A DNA stretch of 64,000 bases from Erinaceus europaeus (GCF_950295315.1 NC_080171.1:90827016-90891015), one strand, 5' to 3'. Counted from the first letter of the stretch, positions 33,585-45,344 are shown. Notes: a model not told the origin generated them from the sequence alone. A program made the numbers and translations.

Positions 33585-33975
33585 ATCTATCTATTCATTC
33601 ATGAGTAATCTATATGTCAAGTACTGAGCTAAGCACTTGGAATACAGTGAAAAACAAACCAAGATCGGTATGATCTCTGAGTTCATTGAGGTTACATTCC
33701 AATGAAATAATCTGATATAAATATACAAGGAAACTTAATAAATCCATGATATAACTGCACATAAGGGAAATAAAGGACTGTTATAGAGAACACCAAGGCT
33801 GAGGAAGATAGTGCGGTTTAGAGTAAGGACTCAAAAAAGGTCCCCATATGAAAGTGACATTTTAACAGAAACTTGAAAGAAAGGAGTCAGTCATGAGAAG
33901 AGAGAAGCATAAGGGAAATTCTTAGGTAAAGTGTTTCCAACAGAAACAGTAAATGTCAAAAGTAGAGAAACGAGG
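33585..33975 (+). repeat. L2 3' region
   Basis: ATGTCAAGTACTGAGCTAAGC, CTTGGAATACAGTGAAAAAC, GATCTCTGAGTTCATTGAGG, GACATTTTAACAGAAACTTG, AGGAGTCAGTCATGAGAAG and TTCCAACAGAAACAGTAAATG follow L2 3' consensus order over almost 400 bp. Confidence 0.75.
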
Positions 33976-33977
33976 TT

Positions 33978-34300
33978 CAGACCAGAGGGATCTGAACTCC
34001 AAATCCTGATGGATTTGGAGAGAGATTAGGAAAAAGGAAGGGGCATTTGAAAGTAGTAATAGGTGTGACTTGGAAAGGAAAGAAGATGGGCCCATGGGGA
34101 AAAAAATGGGCCAAAATATGTATGCCAATATACACAGCTAGTTGTAGAAATAACTGTTAACCCTTATCAGCAACCTTAAGAGAACTTCTGTAGCTTACAC
34201 TGGAAGGAATGGGGAATACATCTAGGTGGTGGTGAGAACAATGCAGAATTATACCCTGTTATCTTGTAATTTTATAAATAATATTTAAATCACAAATAAT
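33978..34300 (+). mobile_element. 5'-truncated L1 tail, older subfamily
   Basis: GACCAGAGGGATCTGAACTCC, AGTAATAGGTGTGACTTGG, TAGTTGTAGAAATAACTGTTAACCC and CTTGTAATTTTATAAATAATA run parallel to 36220-36545. This L1 tail type differs from that of the full-length element. Confidence 0.8.
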
Positions 34301-34649
34301 TTTAAAAAGAGAGACATGAGGTCCATAGATTGTCAGGAAGGTGATGTGGTAGAGACAACAGAGCAAATTATAGAGTGATTTAAGCATAGATCTCTTCCTG
34401 TGATATCCACTATCTAGTGAGCAGGGTATATATTTACATAACAAGGGTAAATTAAAATAAAATTCTCAAAAAAGACCAAATTCTATGAAAAAAATTGTGA
34501 GTTAATGACCAGGCATATCTATAAAAGGATAAGTTGAGGACAATCAAAAAATATGTATGTGTTGATCTAAAAGGTATCAATCACTCCATCTGTTGGTTTT
34601 TCTCCTAATAAAATTCCCTATAACTTAATGACTTTAAATAACAACTACA
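34301..34649. other. Unique sequence, no gene seen
   Basis: AT-rich. Nothing recognised. Confidence 0.45.
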
Positions 34650-34800
34650 TGGTATAGTAAAATAGCTCACTTTGATAGTGTGTCATGTGCACAACCCAGG
34701 TTAGAACCCAGTCCCCACCACACTGAAGGACGTTCAGGTGCTATGATCTCTTTTATTATGTCTCTCTTTGCCTGTCTGTCTCTATCATAAACAAACAAAT
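34650..34800 (+). repeat. tRNA-derived SINE, E type
   Basis: AGTAAAATAGCTCACTTTGATAG, AACCCAGGTTAGAACCCAG, ACGTTCAGGTGCTATGATC and a CT-rich body to TCTATCATAAACAAAC. Confidence 0.7.
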
Positions 34801-35324
34801 AGCAACTACTAGTTTAGCCCACAAGTCAGTTTAAGTCAGAAAATCTTGGACTGTTTCCTTGGCCTTAACTTGTCCATTGAGTGGAATCCCCCTAACTCCC
34901 CAGGTCCTACCTTCCATGTGTCTTTCACATGCATAGACCTAGTATGTTCTCAACTCAAGGTCAAAGGACAAGCACATGAGTAATTATTTTTAAAAAGGTG
35001 GAAACAGACAAAGCTTCTTCATGCCTACCCTCATAATTAAGACAGTGTCACTTCTACCTTCAGTTTGCTAAAAAGCCACTGGTCCCTCAATGAGAACAGA
35101 AATGACAAAGTTACAAAGAAAAAAGGATGTGTATTCAAAGTGTTATCATTGCAATCACTACTCCACCATGTCTGAACTAGAGAATTCTAAAGTGTTTTGA
35201 CTTGAAGGAGACTTCAAATGTTGGTTGACAAAGAGAAAAACTGGAGCCAGGGAAACAAAAATGTGTCAAAGATGAAAACTGCAGTAAGAAATATGTGATT
35301 CACCACTTTATCACCTGAGGTTCC
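34801..35324. other. Unique sequence, no gene seen
   Basis: No exon or repeat is recognised. Confidence 0.45.
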
Positions 35325-36545
35325 AGACATGGAATCCTTGAATTCCCACCAAATATGATGGGCCTAGACCTCTACTGAATCCCTTTCTCCACCATCACTG
35401 ATCACTACCATCAGGAACATCATCATAAGCCCTCTTGTGGGCCTTCCCAGATCCTTAACCTCACCATAAAGCAGCAATGGTAGGGCAGTGCTGCCCCAAC
35501 TTATGAAGGGAGACTAAGGTATCCTGCCCTGCCACTCAAGGAAGACTCATCCTAAAATAAGTATAACATGCAATGTTCCCAGCTGTGACCATGAACTTCA
35601 GGCTCAGACCAGCAGGGACTTAGAGGTTACACAGGCTCCTTTGATATATATATATATATATATCCATCCTGGGTGAGGAGGATGGGGGTAAACAGTTAAT
35701 TTTATTTATAGACTTTCTTCAAGAATGGGAGCTACTCTCTGCCTTAATCCAACTTTCTAGCCCTTTTCTCTACTCTGACACCATCTTCTCAGACAATATT
35801 TTCACCCAACTCCACATTAGTTATCAAACTCAAGCAAAAACTATGTAGTCATGGGCCCCTAAGAACATACCTAAAAATGGGCTTTTAAGCTTTCTTCCTC
35901 CCTAAGATTCCTGTTCTCATCTGCTATGTTCCAAATTTTTGGTTCTTGTTCATTAACCATTTTGTCCTGCTTTATATCTTGCCACCTTTCTTTCAGCCAA
36001 GTTGTAGACACTTGATTCCATCCTGACTTCTATGAGCAGACAACCTCTCCAGAGCTCTGTCCCACTAGGAAAAGATATAAACAAGCTGGGTATATGAATC
36101 AGCCTACCAATGTCCACGTCCATCAGAGAAGCAATCACAGAAGCCAGAATTTCCACCTTATGTACCCCCAAAATAATTTTGTTCCATACTCCGAGTGAGG
36201 GAGAAATGATAAGGGTAAGATGACCAGAGGGCTCTGAACTCCAACTGTATCAGGACCAGGAGAGAGAAGAGAAAAAAGAGATGGGTATTTAGATGTAGTG
36301 ATAAAATTATGTGTGACTTGGAAGAGAATATGGTACCTTTAAAAAATGGGTAATTATATACAAATATAGATAGATAGTTGTAGAAATAATAGTTAACCCA
36401 TATATGAAACCTTAGAAGAACTGATATAGTTTATAATGGAGGGATTGGGGGTTCAGAACTCTGGTGGTGGGAAGAGTATGGACAACAGGGAGTTATTCCC
36501 CTGTTGTCTTGTAATTTGTAAGTCAATATTAAGTAAATCACAAAA
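35325..36545 (+). mobile_element. 5'-truncated L1, long 3' UTR, older subfamily
   Basis: GATGGGCCTAGACCTC, CCCTCTTGTGGGCC, CAGCAATGGTAG and ACTTAGAGGTTACACAGG recur in the same order in the L1 tail at 59.75-60.05 kb. From 36000 onward, CTGTCCCACTAGGAAAAG, AATGTCCACGTCCATCAGAG and AGCAATCACAGAAGCCAG are diverged versions of the young L1 tail. A (TA)n lies at 35644-35663. It ends near AATATTAAGTAAATCAC; the last 50 bp are repeated in diverged form at about 36603-36662. No ORF2 sequence is included. Confidence 0.8.
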
Positions 36546-36931
36546 AGAAAGAAAAAAAAAAAAAAGAAAGAAGCGACTTAGAAGCCAAAAGGAAAATAAG
36601 AGAGAAGGGTATGGAGTTATACCCTTAATGTGTAGTAATTTTGTAAATCAATATTAAGTAACAAGAGAGAGAAAAAAGAAATGAAAAAAAGAAAGAAAAA
36701 GGGAGAAAGAAAGAGAGAAAGAAACTAGAATCCAAGAGGAAAATAAAAGTAAATGAAGACTGATGAACTGGTCAAGCAAGTGATACATATCAGAACACAT
36801 ATTTTTGGTGGTTTTGTTAACAGTGCCTGGTATAGCTCCTTAGACAGCCTGTTCCACATTTGACATCAGGATCTCGTTACAATATCACTCCAGCTGTCAT
36901 TTTCCACTATGTAAAAAGATGTATCTGAGAA
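36546..36931. other. A/G-rich sequence after an L1 tail
   Basis: A-rich and GAAAG-rich runs extend to about 36735 and include a second short L1-tail copy at about 36603-36662. The rest is unassigned. Confidence 0.5.
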
Positions 36932-37085
36932 AATGGTCTGGGAGGTCGCATAGTGGATAAAGCACTGCACTCTCAAGCATGAGGACCTGAGTTGGATCCC
37001 TGGCAACACATGTACCAGAGTGATAACTGATTCCCTCTCTCTCTCTCTCCCTCCCTCTCATGGATAAATAAATAAAATATTTTTA
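36932..37085 (+). repeat. tRNA-derived SINE, D type
   Basis: GTCGCATAGTGGATAAAGC, GCACTCTCAAGCATGAGG, GAGTTGGATCCCTGG (B box), ACATGTACCAGAGTGATAAC, a CT run and ATAAATAAATAAAATAT. It is the best D copy in the window. Confidence 0.83.
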
Positions 37086-37100
37086 AAAATATGTATCTAA

Positions 37101-37645
37101 GAGAAAACTAAAGATTTTGAGGGGGAAAATGAATAGATGTTACATACAAAATCCACACTGGAAACTTAGTCTGTTGTAGTTAACAGACTTATATACTTAT
37201 TATACTTATTCTTAGATAAAGAATTAACTAAAATAATTAAGACCAAGTGAAATAGAACTTGGATTAGCCCAATTCTTTTAGCTCAGTAATTTTCAACTTC
37301 CTTTAATACCAGATCCCATTTTTTAAAAAATGGAATTTTACATGGAACTCTAATATGGAAAGCAAGTGAAAGCTTATCTTAACAATAGGCATATCCTTCT
37401 TAAGTTCCTTTTTAACAACATGCATTAAAAAGCCCATCATAACAAATAATTAGATTGTTCTGATAAAGCAATATCTCAGGAACTAGGAATAAGAGTTTAA
37501 ATCTTAAAATAGATTGACTATCTAATATGTCTAGGTATTTTATTTGAGTTACAAAGGATTGAAAAAATTCTTCACAGAGATACATAGTAATACATGCAGA
37601 GTTTCACCTGACTGGCAAAGCACTGCTTGGTTTAAAAAATTTCCG
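37101..37645. other. Unique sequence, no gene seen
   Basis: AT-rich. No exon or repeat is recognised. Confidence 0.45.
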
Positions 37646-37860
37646 GGGGGCAGGAGGTGGCGCACATGGTTGAGAGCACATTTTACAATGCACAAGGACC
37701 CAGGTTCGAGCCCCTGGTCCCCACCTGCAGGGGGAAAGCTTTGTAAGTGGTGAAGCAGTGCTGCAGGTGTCTCTCTGTCTCTCTCCCCCTCTATCACCCC
37801 CTTCCCTCTCAATTTATGTCTCTATCAAATAAATAAATAAAATAAATTTTTATCAAAAAA
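37646..37860 (+). repeat. tRNA-derived SINE, B type, full length
   Basis: GGGGGGCAGGAGGTGGCGC, TGGTTGAGAGCACATTTTAC, CCCAGGTTCGAGCCCC, CACCTGCAGGGGGAAAGC, GTGGTGAAGCAGTGCTGC and CTATCAAATAAATAAATAAA. It is among the least diverged B copies. Confidence 0.92.
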
Positions 37861-38204
37861 AAGAAAGTTCCACTAAAAGTTACTGGCTCTTAATTAATGA
37901 TGCCTTGATATTTCAAAAACATACTTATTGAGAATCTTATCATCAGAGAGAGAAACATGGAAGTTCTGTTCCATTTATTTCTATGTCTATTTATAAGTAC
38001 ACACACACATAAAATATACTGTCAAGTGTTCTGTGTTGTATATAAACTTGCTACAGGTTGCAATTAAGTGTGCACATTATTTATAATTAGTTTTTAAAGT
38101 GTAATGTTATTATTGTTACTATTATTATTATCAGTTGGTTTACACTCTTGTATAGTCACCAGTAGTTTTCTGTAGAAGCACCTACTATTTCTTGGGAAAT
38201 GACT

Positions 38205-38650
38205 TCCAAAACCTACACTAAGAGCTCATTCCTGAAACTTTAAAGGTTTCAGGCAGTACTTCAGTGGGTTAAGCACACGTGGCACAAAGCACAAGGACCG
38301 GTTTAAGGATCCCGGTTCAAGCCCCTGGCTCCCCACCAGCAGGGAAGTCGCTTCACAGGTGGTGAAGCAGGTCTGCAGGTGTCTACCTTTCTTTCCCCTT
38401 CTCTGTCTTCCCCTCCTCTTTCCATTTCTCTCTGTCCTATCTAACAACAATGACAGAAATAGTAACTAAAACAATAAAACAACAAGGGCAACAAAAAGGA
38501 ATAAATATTTAAAAATTTAAAAAACTAAAAAAAAAAAGGTTTCAGGTTCAATCCCTAGCAACACTATAAACCAGAGCTAAGCAGTGCTCTGGCCTTTCTC
38601 TATGTATTTTTCTATCAGCGAAAATAAAACAAAGTGTTTTTATTTAAAAA
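38205..38650 (+). repeat. C-type SINE split by an A-type SINE
   Basis: The left piece ends with AAAGGTTTCAGG at 38242-38253. The right piece resumes with the same 12 bases at 38535-38546, then GTTCAATCCCTAGC and GAGCTAAGCAGTGCTCTGG, the C-type body. The order shows that the C copy was present before the A copy inserted. Confidence 0.75.
38254..38534 (+). repeat. tRNA-derived SINE, A type, nested, 12-bp target duplication
   Basis: It starts CAGTACTTCAGTGGGTTAAG, slightly 5'-shortened, and has the B box GGTTCAAGCCCC and a long AACAATAAAACAACAAGG tail. The flanks AAAGGTTTCAGG are identical. Confidence 0.9.
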
Positions 38651-38788
38651 AAAAAACTACACTAAAAGTTGGAAACGATATATTGTGGTCTTGAAAAACA
38701 TAAAGAACAGAGACTCTGGGATCACTGTTCAAATTTAAATTTCCACCTGTGTCACTTAGCAGAAAAGTGATATTTGTGTGCTCTTTAA

Positions 38789-38789
<1 letters not shown>

Positions 38790-38824
<35 letters not shown>
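38790..38824 (+). repeat. (TC)n microsatellite
   Basis: CT run with one TTT interruption. Confidence 0.9.
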
Positions 38825-39765
38825 ATATTAGTAGTGTGACACTTTTCATCCAGTTGGTACAGAGCCTTACTAAATGCTACTTCTGCTACTTCTTGTCCCT
38901 CAACTCTGTTCAATCTCTTCTATCAGGAAAGAAAGAGCTATCGGATCTTTGGTTTGTGCAACTGTTTCTCTAGATGCCCCCTTGCTTTAATCGCATTAGT
39001 CTGTCAGGTTGTATCTCTGATGTTTGTAATTCAGGTAGCAAATTGATTTTTGAAAGCACTCTGGGCCTGCTCTGTACATGTTGGATAAGCTCTGAGCATT
39101 AATTATGCACCAATATTGATGTTTTTGTCTGACAAGGTCTAATGTCACCATATTCAAATCCGACTGCTCCCTTGTTAGAAAAACCTTCAAAACATGGCCT
39201 TGGAAGAGACAGCATGTGTCACCTGCAATATGTGAGATGCCCCAGAATTGAAGCCCTCAATTAGAATTAAAGGCAATGCCCGCCCTTGTTCTGGGCCCAG
39301 AAGAGAGGGAACTGATGTGATTCACAAAAACAGCTTGAATTACAACTACATCAACCTTTGCTAGAAAGAAGCCAATCAAATCTTTTAGTAAACTGTATGG
39401 TGGTAATGTGAACAATTTGATAACATTTAAATTTGGGTATAGACAAGTCAAACCAGGTTTTAAGGTTTGTATTTTGAACCCTATTGACTTCTAAATTAGT
39501 ATGATCAATTATAAATATTCATCCAGATTATACTGTTTTACAGAATCATTAAAACAAGAACCAACATTTTCTCTAGTATTTTCCTCTGAACAACAAAATA
39601 TATGAAGAATTCTGCAGCAATAAGGGATAATTCATTTAAGAATATATGAAATCATTACAAAAATCCAATCACAAATCAAGTCTCAAAAATTTTGTCAAGT
39701 ACATGGTTTTTATATAGATTGATTTTTAAGTTTTTTTTTACTTTATTATAGTAAGAAAAAGATAC
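38825..39765. other. Unique sequence, no gene seen
   Basis: About 0.9 kb with no recognised exon or repeat. Confidence 0.45.
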
Positions 39766-39804
39766 ACACACACACATATATATATATATATAGAGAGAGA
39801 GAGA
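39766..39804 (+). repeat. Compound (CA)n(TA)n(GA)n microsatellite
   Basis: CA, TA and GA runs adjoin each other. Confidence 0.88.
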
Positions 39805-40018
39805 CACAGAAACTTGGACTCTCTAGCATGAGACCCCAAGTTCAATCCCCAGCAACACATGTGCCAGAGTGATGTCTGGTTCTTTATCTCTCTCCTATCT
39901 TTCTCATTAATTGATAAGTAAAATTAAAAAAGAAAAGAAGAAAAAGAAAAGAAATCTTCCAGGAGCAGTGGAATCATGTATAAAACCCCAATAAGAAACA
40001 TCCTACCACTAGAAAAAT
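39805..40018 (+). repeat. tRNA-derived SINE, D type, 5' shortened
   Basis: TTGGACTCTCTAGCATGAG, AAGTTCAATCCCCAGC, CACATGTGCCAGAGTGATG, TCTCTCCTATCTTTCTC and a 3' extension near GTGGAATCATGTATAAAACCC. Confidence 0.72.
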
Positions 40019-40904
40019 AAAATAAATACACACATATTGCATTTACCCTATGGCTCTAAAATCTCATTTCTAGAAATATGTCCTTAAAATACACTCACAG
40101 AAATGTGAAATGACTCATGCAAAAGGCTATTTGTTTCTTTATTCTTGGCAATATCAAACAGTTGTACAAAAAAAAAAAAAGGGGGAAGAAAATCTGTGAG
40201 GGTATCTTTTGGACTACAAAAGTATAGGACTCTATACTATTTTAAGTCTATACAATAATATAACTCTATACTAAGACTCAGATATATACACACACATTTG
40301 ATAATAACTTAAAAAAGAAACATTGGGAAGATAAATGATATTAAACAAATTAAAAGAAATAGTACATTTTAGATGAGAAGAAAACAAAGGAGAAGTGGCA
40401 GGTTATCCAAGAATAAAAGTGAGATGTTTTAAGTCTTGTTCATGTTTTGTATATATGAAGGATGACATTAAAGAGAACAGAAAAATAAAGCAATGACCAA
40501 ATTAAAAAAAAAAAAACATTGAAATACACTAATAATGTTTTACATCAAACTGATGGCCCAGTGATCAGAATATATTTTTCAATGAATCTTAAAATAGAAT
40601 TTTACTGTATATACCTGTACAAGACCAGAAATAAATCCTAACAGCATCTCATACTCCTTAGTTACTAAATGTAATGTTGGAATTGTTTTTAATCTTATAA
40701 ACAACACTTCACAAGATGAAAAGTAGATAAAAAACGATATCAGTAATGATACTACTATCATAGCAAGCGATATTTATCTAAACTATAAGATAAAAGATAA
40801 ATCAAATGAGTTCAATGAATTTCTGTAACAGTCAGTTAAAACTCATAAAAATCAGTATTATGAATGTAAAACGTATTCATTCATTTACTTTGCTAGAAAA
40901 ATCT
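40019..40904. other. Unique AT-rich sequence, no gene seen
   Basis: No exon or repeat is recognised. Confidence 0.45.
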
Positions 40905-42021
40905 TTTTCTGAAACCTGTAAATTTCCATTTTCTGTTTCTGTACTTATGTAGGAACATGAGACCATCCAGTGGTTCTTCTTCCTCATTAGTGGTGTGAGC
41001 AGAAGTATCAGTCCAGCCTTCAGCAACAGTTGTGTGATCTCATCTTCAGAAGGGACTTGCTGAACAGTCACCCAGGCTCCTAAGTACCTTCAGACCAGTC
41101 CAGGACTCAGATGGAGCAACAGTGAACCCAAAGGCTAGAGCCGCCCATGCATCCTGTAATTCTTCCTTGGTCACAGTCTTTTTCCATCATTGTGGTCTGT
41201 TCTGAAAACTCAGTCTTCCCAGGGTCCCTATGGGAGGAGATACCAGATAGAACTTCCATGAATGTCTGATTGAAATGATGTCTTGTATGCACAAAATCTT
41301 CTGGGATAGTATTCACCACATGAGAGTGAGCTTTTGGTGCATGGGGTGGCAATGCTCACTGAGTGCAGAGGAGAATTTGTGTTGCACAGATGAATGGGAA
41401 GCATATTTATAAGGTATCTCTGTGAGGGGCCAGAGAGAGAGCTCACTGTGTAGGTGCATTATTTTCCATGCGCATGGCCAAGTTTTGAATACAAGTACTA
41501 CATAGGAGGTCTCAGGGCATCAGGGGAAGCTCAGATTCTGTATTATCTCTCACTCTGCCTTTCTCTTTCTTTATGTATGTCTATCCGAATGAAAAAGAAG
41601 CCACAAGTGATGAAATACGCATAAGCAAAGCCCTGTCCCCTACATAATTAAAAAGAATTCTGTGATATGTTGGTTATAAGTGCTGCATCAGTAGCCCCAA
41701 ACCAGCCAAAAGAAGGCAAGAATCCCAGAAGCCTGCTTAGATTTGGTTATTGAATTCTCCAAGAGTAAAGTTATGAGCATTGGGAGTGACCACATGCAAA
41801 AGAAAATTTCACCTCACATCATCAGTGTGTTCTCAGTAGCAACAAGAACACATGCCAATGACAAAGGGTTCTCCCAGTCTCTTTCCACACTTGTTACGTA
41901 GATATCATTGCTTTCTGCAGAGCTGCAGCTCCATTTACATGTCAAGGCTGGTGCCATCTGCTGCAAGGAATTTGAAGGCATCCTCCCTCCTCAAATGAAG
42001 GACTCTAAGACCACTGGCCAT
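40905..42021 (-). pseudogene. RPSA: RPSA (40S ribosomal protein SA / laminin receptor) processed pseudogene, split by a SINE
   Basis: RPSA is a small-subunit ribosomal protein that also has laminin-receptor roles. The minus strand here carries its open reading frame without introns but decayed. The start codon complement is at 42019-42021, giving an N-terminus that aligns with the start of RPSA and reaches the conserved KFLAA. Further on, pieces matching NDIY, RDWEN, VATEN, LCNTNSPL, IATPC, FYRDP, VTKEEL and DWSEG appear in the right order across several frames. The expected end of the coding region lies near 40958, where the stop codon reads TCA, and short 3' UTR-like text follows to about 40905. 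Many frameshifts and stops rule out function. A SINE occupies about 41425-41655 and replaces roughly the part coding for the segment before LCNTDS. Without the SINE the length is about 834 bp, against 888 bp for a complete coding region. RPSA is known for numerous processed copies in mammals. I am confident of the family and less so of the exact ends. Confidence 0.85.
41425..41655 (+). repeat. tRNA-derived SINE, E type, inside the RPSA pseudogene
   Basis: GGGGCCAGAGAGAGAGCTCAC, TAGGTGCATTATTTTCC, ACATAGGAGGTCTCAGGG, a CT-rich body and TCTATCCGAATGAAAAAG, with a 3' extension to about 41655. RPSA-derived sequence continues on both sides. Confidence 0.72.
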
Positions 42022-42200
42022 GGTGAAGTAGTAATCCAGGAGATGTCACTGGAACTCCTGTATGGAGAGTACAGGAAGATAGATTGCCCTTTGCTCCTTA
42101 GTTCTAGAGGCTGTAAAGTCCATTATGAGAATAACAACACAGTCAGTACCTTTCCAAGTCTGCATCTTACTGTGTCCTCCTCATCTGGCAATGAAGGGTT

Positions 42201-42340
42201 CTTTTTTTTTTTTTTTTTTTTTTTGCCTGAGCACTCCTCAGCTCTAGCTATGGTGGTACAGGAGATTGAACCTGGGATTTGGAGCCTCAGGCATGGGAGT
42301 CTGTTTGCATAACCATTATGCTATCTACCCCTGCCCCATA
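42201..42340 (-). repeat. tRNA-derived SINE, C type
   Basis: A poly-T of about 24 bases (the A tail complement) starts the copy, followed by GCCTGAGCACTCCTCAGC, AGATTGAACCTGGGATTTGG (B-box complement), CAGGCATGGGAGTCTG and ACCATTATGCTATCTACCCC. Confidence 0.87.
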
Positions 42341-42949
42341 TTCTAAAGGGGTATTAGGTGAGAGATGGTTGCTGGTGCTTACTTGTCTCCTATGTAAAAT
42401 GAGTATTTAACAGAAGTTATATTATTGGAATGTGAAAATGGATAATTTTGTACAACCTAAAATAAGTCCATTATTTCTTTTTATCCTTCTTTATTTTCTT
42501 CAAATTTTTCATTGTGTGCCTTACTCTACATATTATATGAAACTTAGTAAGTTAGTACAATGCATATAGAAAAAGTGAAACATCATCTTGACATTTAATA
42601 AATATAATAAAAGAATGAATAAATAAAATCAATTTAGTGTGGGTCTTGTGCTTGACTTTTAAAATTCACAGGATAAATACAGTGTAATAGAAAGACATAA
42701 TGAAACATACTAAAGATTTACTCTTAAGTCTCTCTTTTCTCTTACTTGAGAAGGCTACTACAGCCCTTTCTATTACAGCTTCCTCATCTGAAGAGATTTT
42801 ACAGAGCTGATTATGAGAATCAGCAAAAGTGTCAATGTAAATATAATGAAAGTAGTAAGATTACAAGCAAAAGTGAAGGACTTTGATGGTAGTAGCTTAC
42901 TCTAATTTTATAAGGCTTCTAGTTAGAGAGCTTTTTAAGTCATTGTGAT
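42341..42949. other. Unique AT-rich sequence, no gene seen
   Basis: No exon or repeat is recognised. Confidence 0.45.
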
Positions 42950-43415
42950 AGTGATAATAAATAACCATTATTGCATACTTATATATCACACTTTCTAAGG
43001 GAATTTACAAGTTTCAACCAATGTAATACTCACATCATCCCTACAAAGAAAGTGTTATAATGAGGATACTAAACACAGAGGTGCAGAATATCTTTTCTTT
43101 CTTTTTTTTCTGCTAGAATTATTATTGGGGCTCAGTGTCATGCTAGCACTGGGAATCTACTCTCTCCCTGTGGCCATTTATCTTTTCTTTCTATTTTATT
43201 TGCTAGATCAGAAAGAAATTGAGAAAGGTCAGGGAGATATAGAGGAATAGAGAAAGACAGATACCTACAGACCTATTTCACCATTTCACTGCTTGTGAAG
43301 TGTCCCCCCTGCAGGTGGGGAGTGGGAAAAATCAAACCCAGGTTCTTTCACATGGTAATATGTGTGCACTCAACCAGTGTATCAGAGTAACTTTTCAAAA
43401 GTTGCAGAGTAAGTT
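42950..43415 (+). repeat. MIR split by an old minus-strand SINE
   Basis: MIR-like text (TTGCATACTTATATATCACAC, ACTCACATCATCCCTACAAAG, AACACAGAGGTGCAGAATATC) stops near 43090. The extended B-type SINE complement (TAGAATTATTATTGGGGCTC, CACTGGGAATCTACTC, AGAAATTGAGAAAGGTC, CCCCTGCAGGTGGGG, AAATCAAACCCAGGTTC) occupies about 43095-43385, and AGTAACTTTTCAAAAGTTGC resumes the MIR. Confidence 0.62.
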
Positions 43416-43956
43416 ATAGAAACCATATCAGATTAGACCTGAATAACTGGTATCACATCAAACACTGCACACCTAGCCCTACACTAAGTATTGTAGCATC
43501 TTAAAATATTAATGAAGAGTAGACTTCATTTCAAAGGGTTTATAGTCAACTGAGAGAAACATTACGCATTAAGTCACATAAGGTCACTGGATCATGAGGT
43601 AAATGGGAGGAGTTAATATTCTCATGAATGGAAAAGATGTACTAGTCTAGAGCATTATGCCAAGATAGTTGACCTTTAGTTTGTAGCCAGTGAAATATTT
43701 GACTCGGGACTATATTTGGGGGGAAGTGACTGGTGATTATGAGAAGAGTGAATGAGAGATTAGGGAAGCAGAAGTTAAGAAAGTGAATTTAGGCCAAAAT
43801 GGCACTGGACCAAGACAATCACAATATAGAATAGCGATTCAAGATGGGTTTCATACAATTTCTAGATTTACTCAAATTTTAGGGGGAAAAAAGATGAAAT
43901 CTAGCCACAAGAGTGATCTGGAAAAACAATACCCCAAGCATCAGCCTAAATGGGGA
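43416..43956. other. Unique sequence, no gene seen
   Basis: No exon or repeat is recognised. Confidence 0.45.
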
Positions 43957-43971
43957 ATAATACTGAATTTA

Positions 43972-44579
43972 TTTATTTGTTTTTCTTTTTTATTTAAGAA
44001 AGGATTAATAACAAAACCATAGGGTAGGAGGGGTACAACTCCACACAATTCTCACCACCCAATCTCCATATCCCACCCCCTCACCTGATAGCTTTCCCAT
44101 TCTCTATCCCTCTGGGAGCATGGACTCAGGGTCATTGTGGGTTGCAGAAGGTAGAAGGTCTGGCTTCTGTAATTGTTTCCCCGCTGAACATGGGCATTGA
44201 CTGGTCGGTACATACTCCCAGTCTGTCTCTCTCTTTCCCTAGTAGGGTGGGTCTCTGGGGAAGCAGAGCTCCAGGACACGTTGGTGGAGTCTTCAGTCCA
44301 GGGAAGCCTGGCCGGCATCCTGATGACATCTGGAACCTGATGACTGAAAGGAGAGTCAACATACGAAGCCAAATAAATTGTTAAGCAATCATGGACCCAA
44401 AGCTTGGAATAGTGGAGAGGAAGTGTTAGGGGGGTACTCACTGCAAACTCTAGTGTACTTCTGCTTTCAGGTATATATTTTGCAGTAGTTTACGGATACA
44501 TGTGAACATGTGCTCTCTCTCACAGAAACTGGTGTATATCTAGGTTTTTGGGACTTTGTTAGAAAGTGAACCACCTGAG
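43972..44579 (-). mobile_element. 5'-truncated L1 tail with perfect 15-bp target duplication
   Basis: The plus strand starts with an A-tail complement and TTAAGAAAGGATTAATAAC, then runs through the complement of the young L1 3' UTR to GTGAACCACCTGAG, matching 58455-59050 in reverse. ATAATACTGAATTTA occurs at 43957-43971 and 44580-44594. The 129-codon minus-strand frame inside is UTR sequence. Confidence 0.95.
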
Positions 44580-44594
44580 ATAATACTGAATTTA

Positions 44595-44925
44595 AAGCAG
44601 CAAGATTCTCACCTCCACATAAAAATCCTCTCTGACAATCCCACACTATAGAAAGAGTAGATTCAAATAATTTGGAACTAAAACAGTATGCAAGTCACAT
44701 TTTAACTTCGAGGGAAGGTCCTAAACTTCCCGTGTCACTTGCACACATCCTGCTTCATATACGGACAAGGATATATGTTGGAGCACATCAGCCAGTCTCT
44801 GCAGTTCCAACTTGTATAACATCAGAGTAATCTAGAAATGGGGGCAGGATAGCTCTTAACTCCTAGACATCTCTACTCTCTTCTAAGCATGCAGATACTA
44901 GGGTTGGGTTGGATGTAGTAGTGGT
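44595..44925. other. Unique sequence, no gene seen
   Basis: No exon or repeat is recognised. Confidence 0.4.
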
Positions 44926-44947
44926 AGAAATGGGGCAACTTTATTGG

Positions 44948-45322
44948 GGAGTGGACCACCTGGAATGGAATTAGAGAATACTATGAAAGGAAAGGTCTCA
45001 CCCAAGTGATGAAGCTGAAGGGTTGTCATTCCACACCTAAAGTCTTTGGCTTCCCCAGAGACCCACCCTTCTAGGGAAAGAGAGAGACAGACTGGGAGTA
45101 TGGATCAACCAGTCAACGCCCATGTCCAGTGGGGAAGCCATTACAGAAGCCAGACCTTCCACCTTCTGCAACCCACAATGCCCCTGGGTCCATACTCCCA
45201 GAGGGACAGAGAATGGGAAAGCTATCAGGGGAGGGGATGCGATATGGAGATTGGGTGGTGGAAATTGTGTGGAGTTGTACCCCCCTATCATTTCTTAAAT
45301 AATTTTAAAAAAAAGAAAAGAA
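44948..45322 (+). mobile_element. L1 tail with 5' inversion (twin priming)
   Basis: The left part, 44948 to about 45050, is minus-strand L1 3' UTR: GAAAGGAAAGGTCTCACCC and GAAGCTGAAGGGTTGTCATT are complements of text at 58390-58440. From about 45048, CTTCCCCAGAGACCCACCC onward, it is plus strand and matches the L1 end to TCATTTCTTAAATAA. Diverged target duplications AGAAATGGGGCAACT (44926) and AGAAATGGGACAACT (45323) flank the pair, so both parts entered as one insertion. Confidence 0.85.
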
Positions 45323-45344
45323 AGAAATGGGACAACTCTATGGG

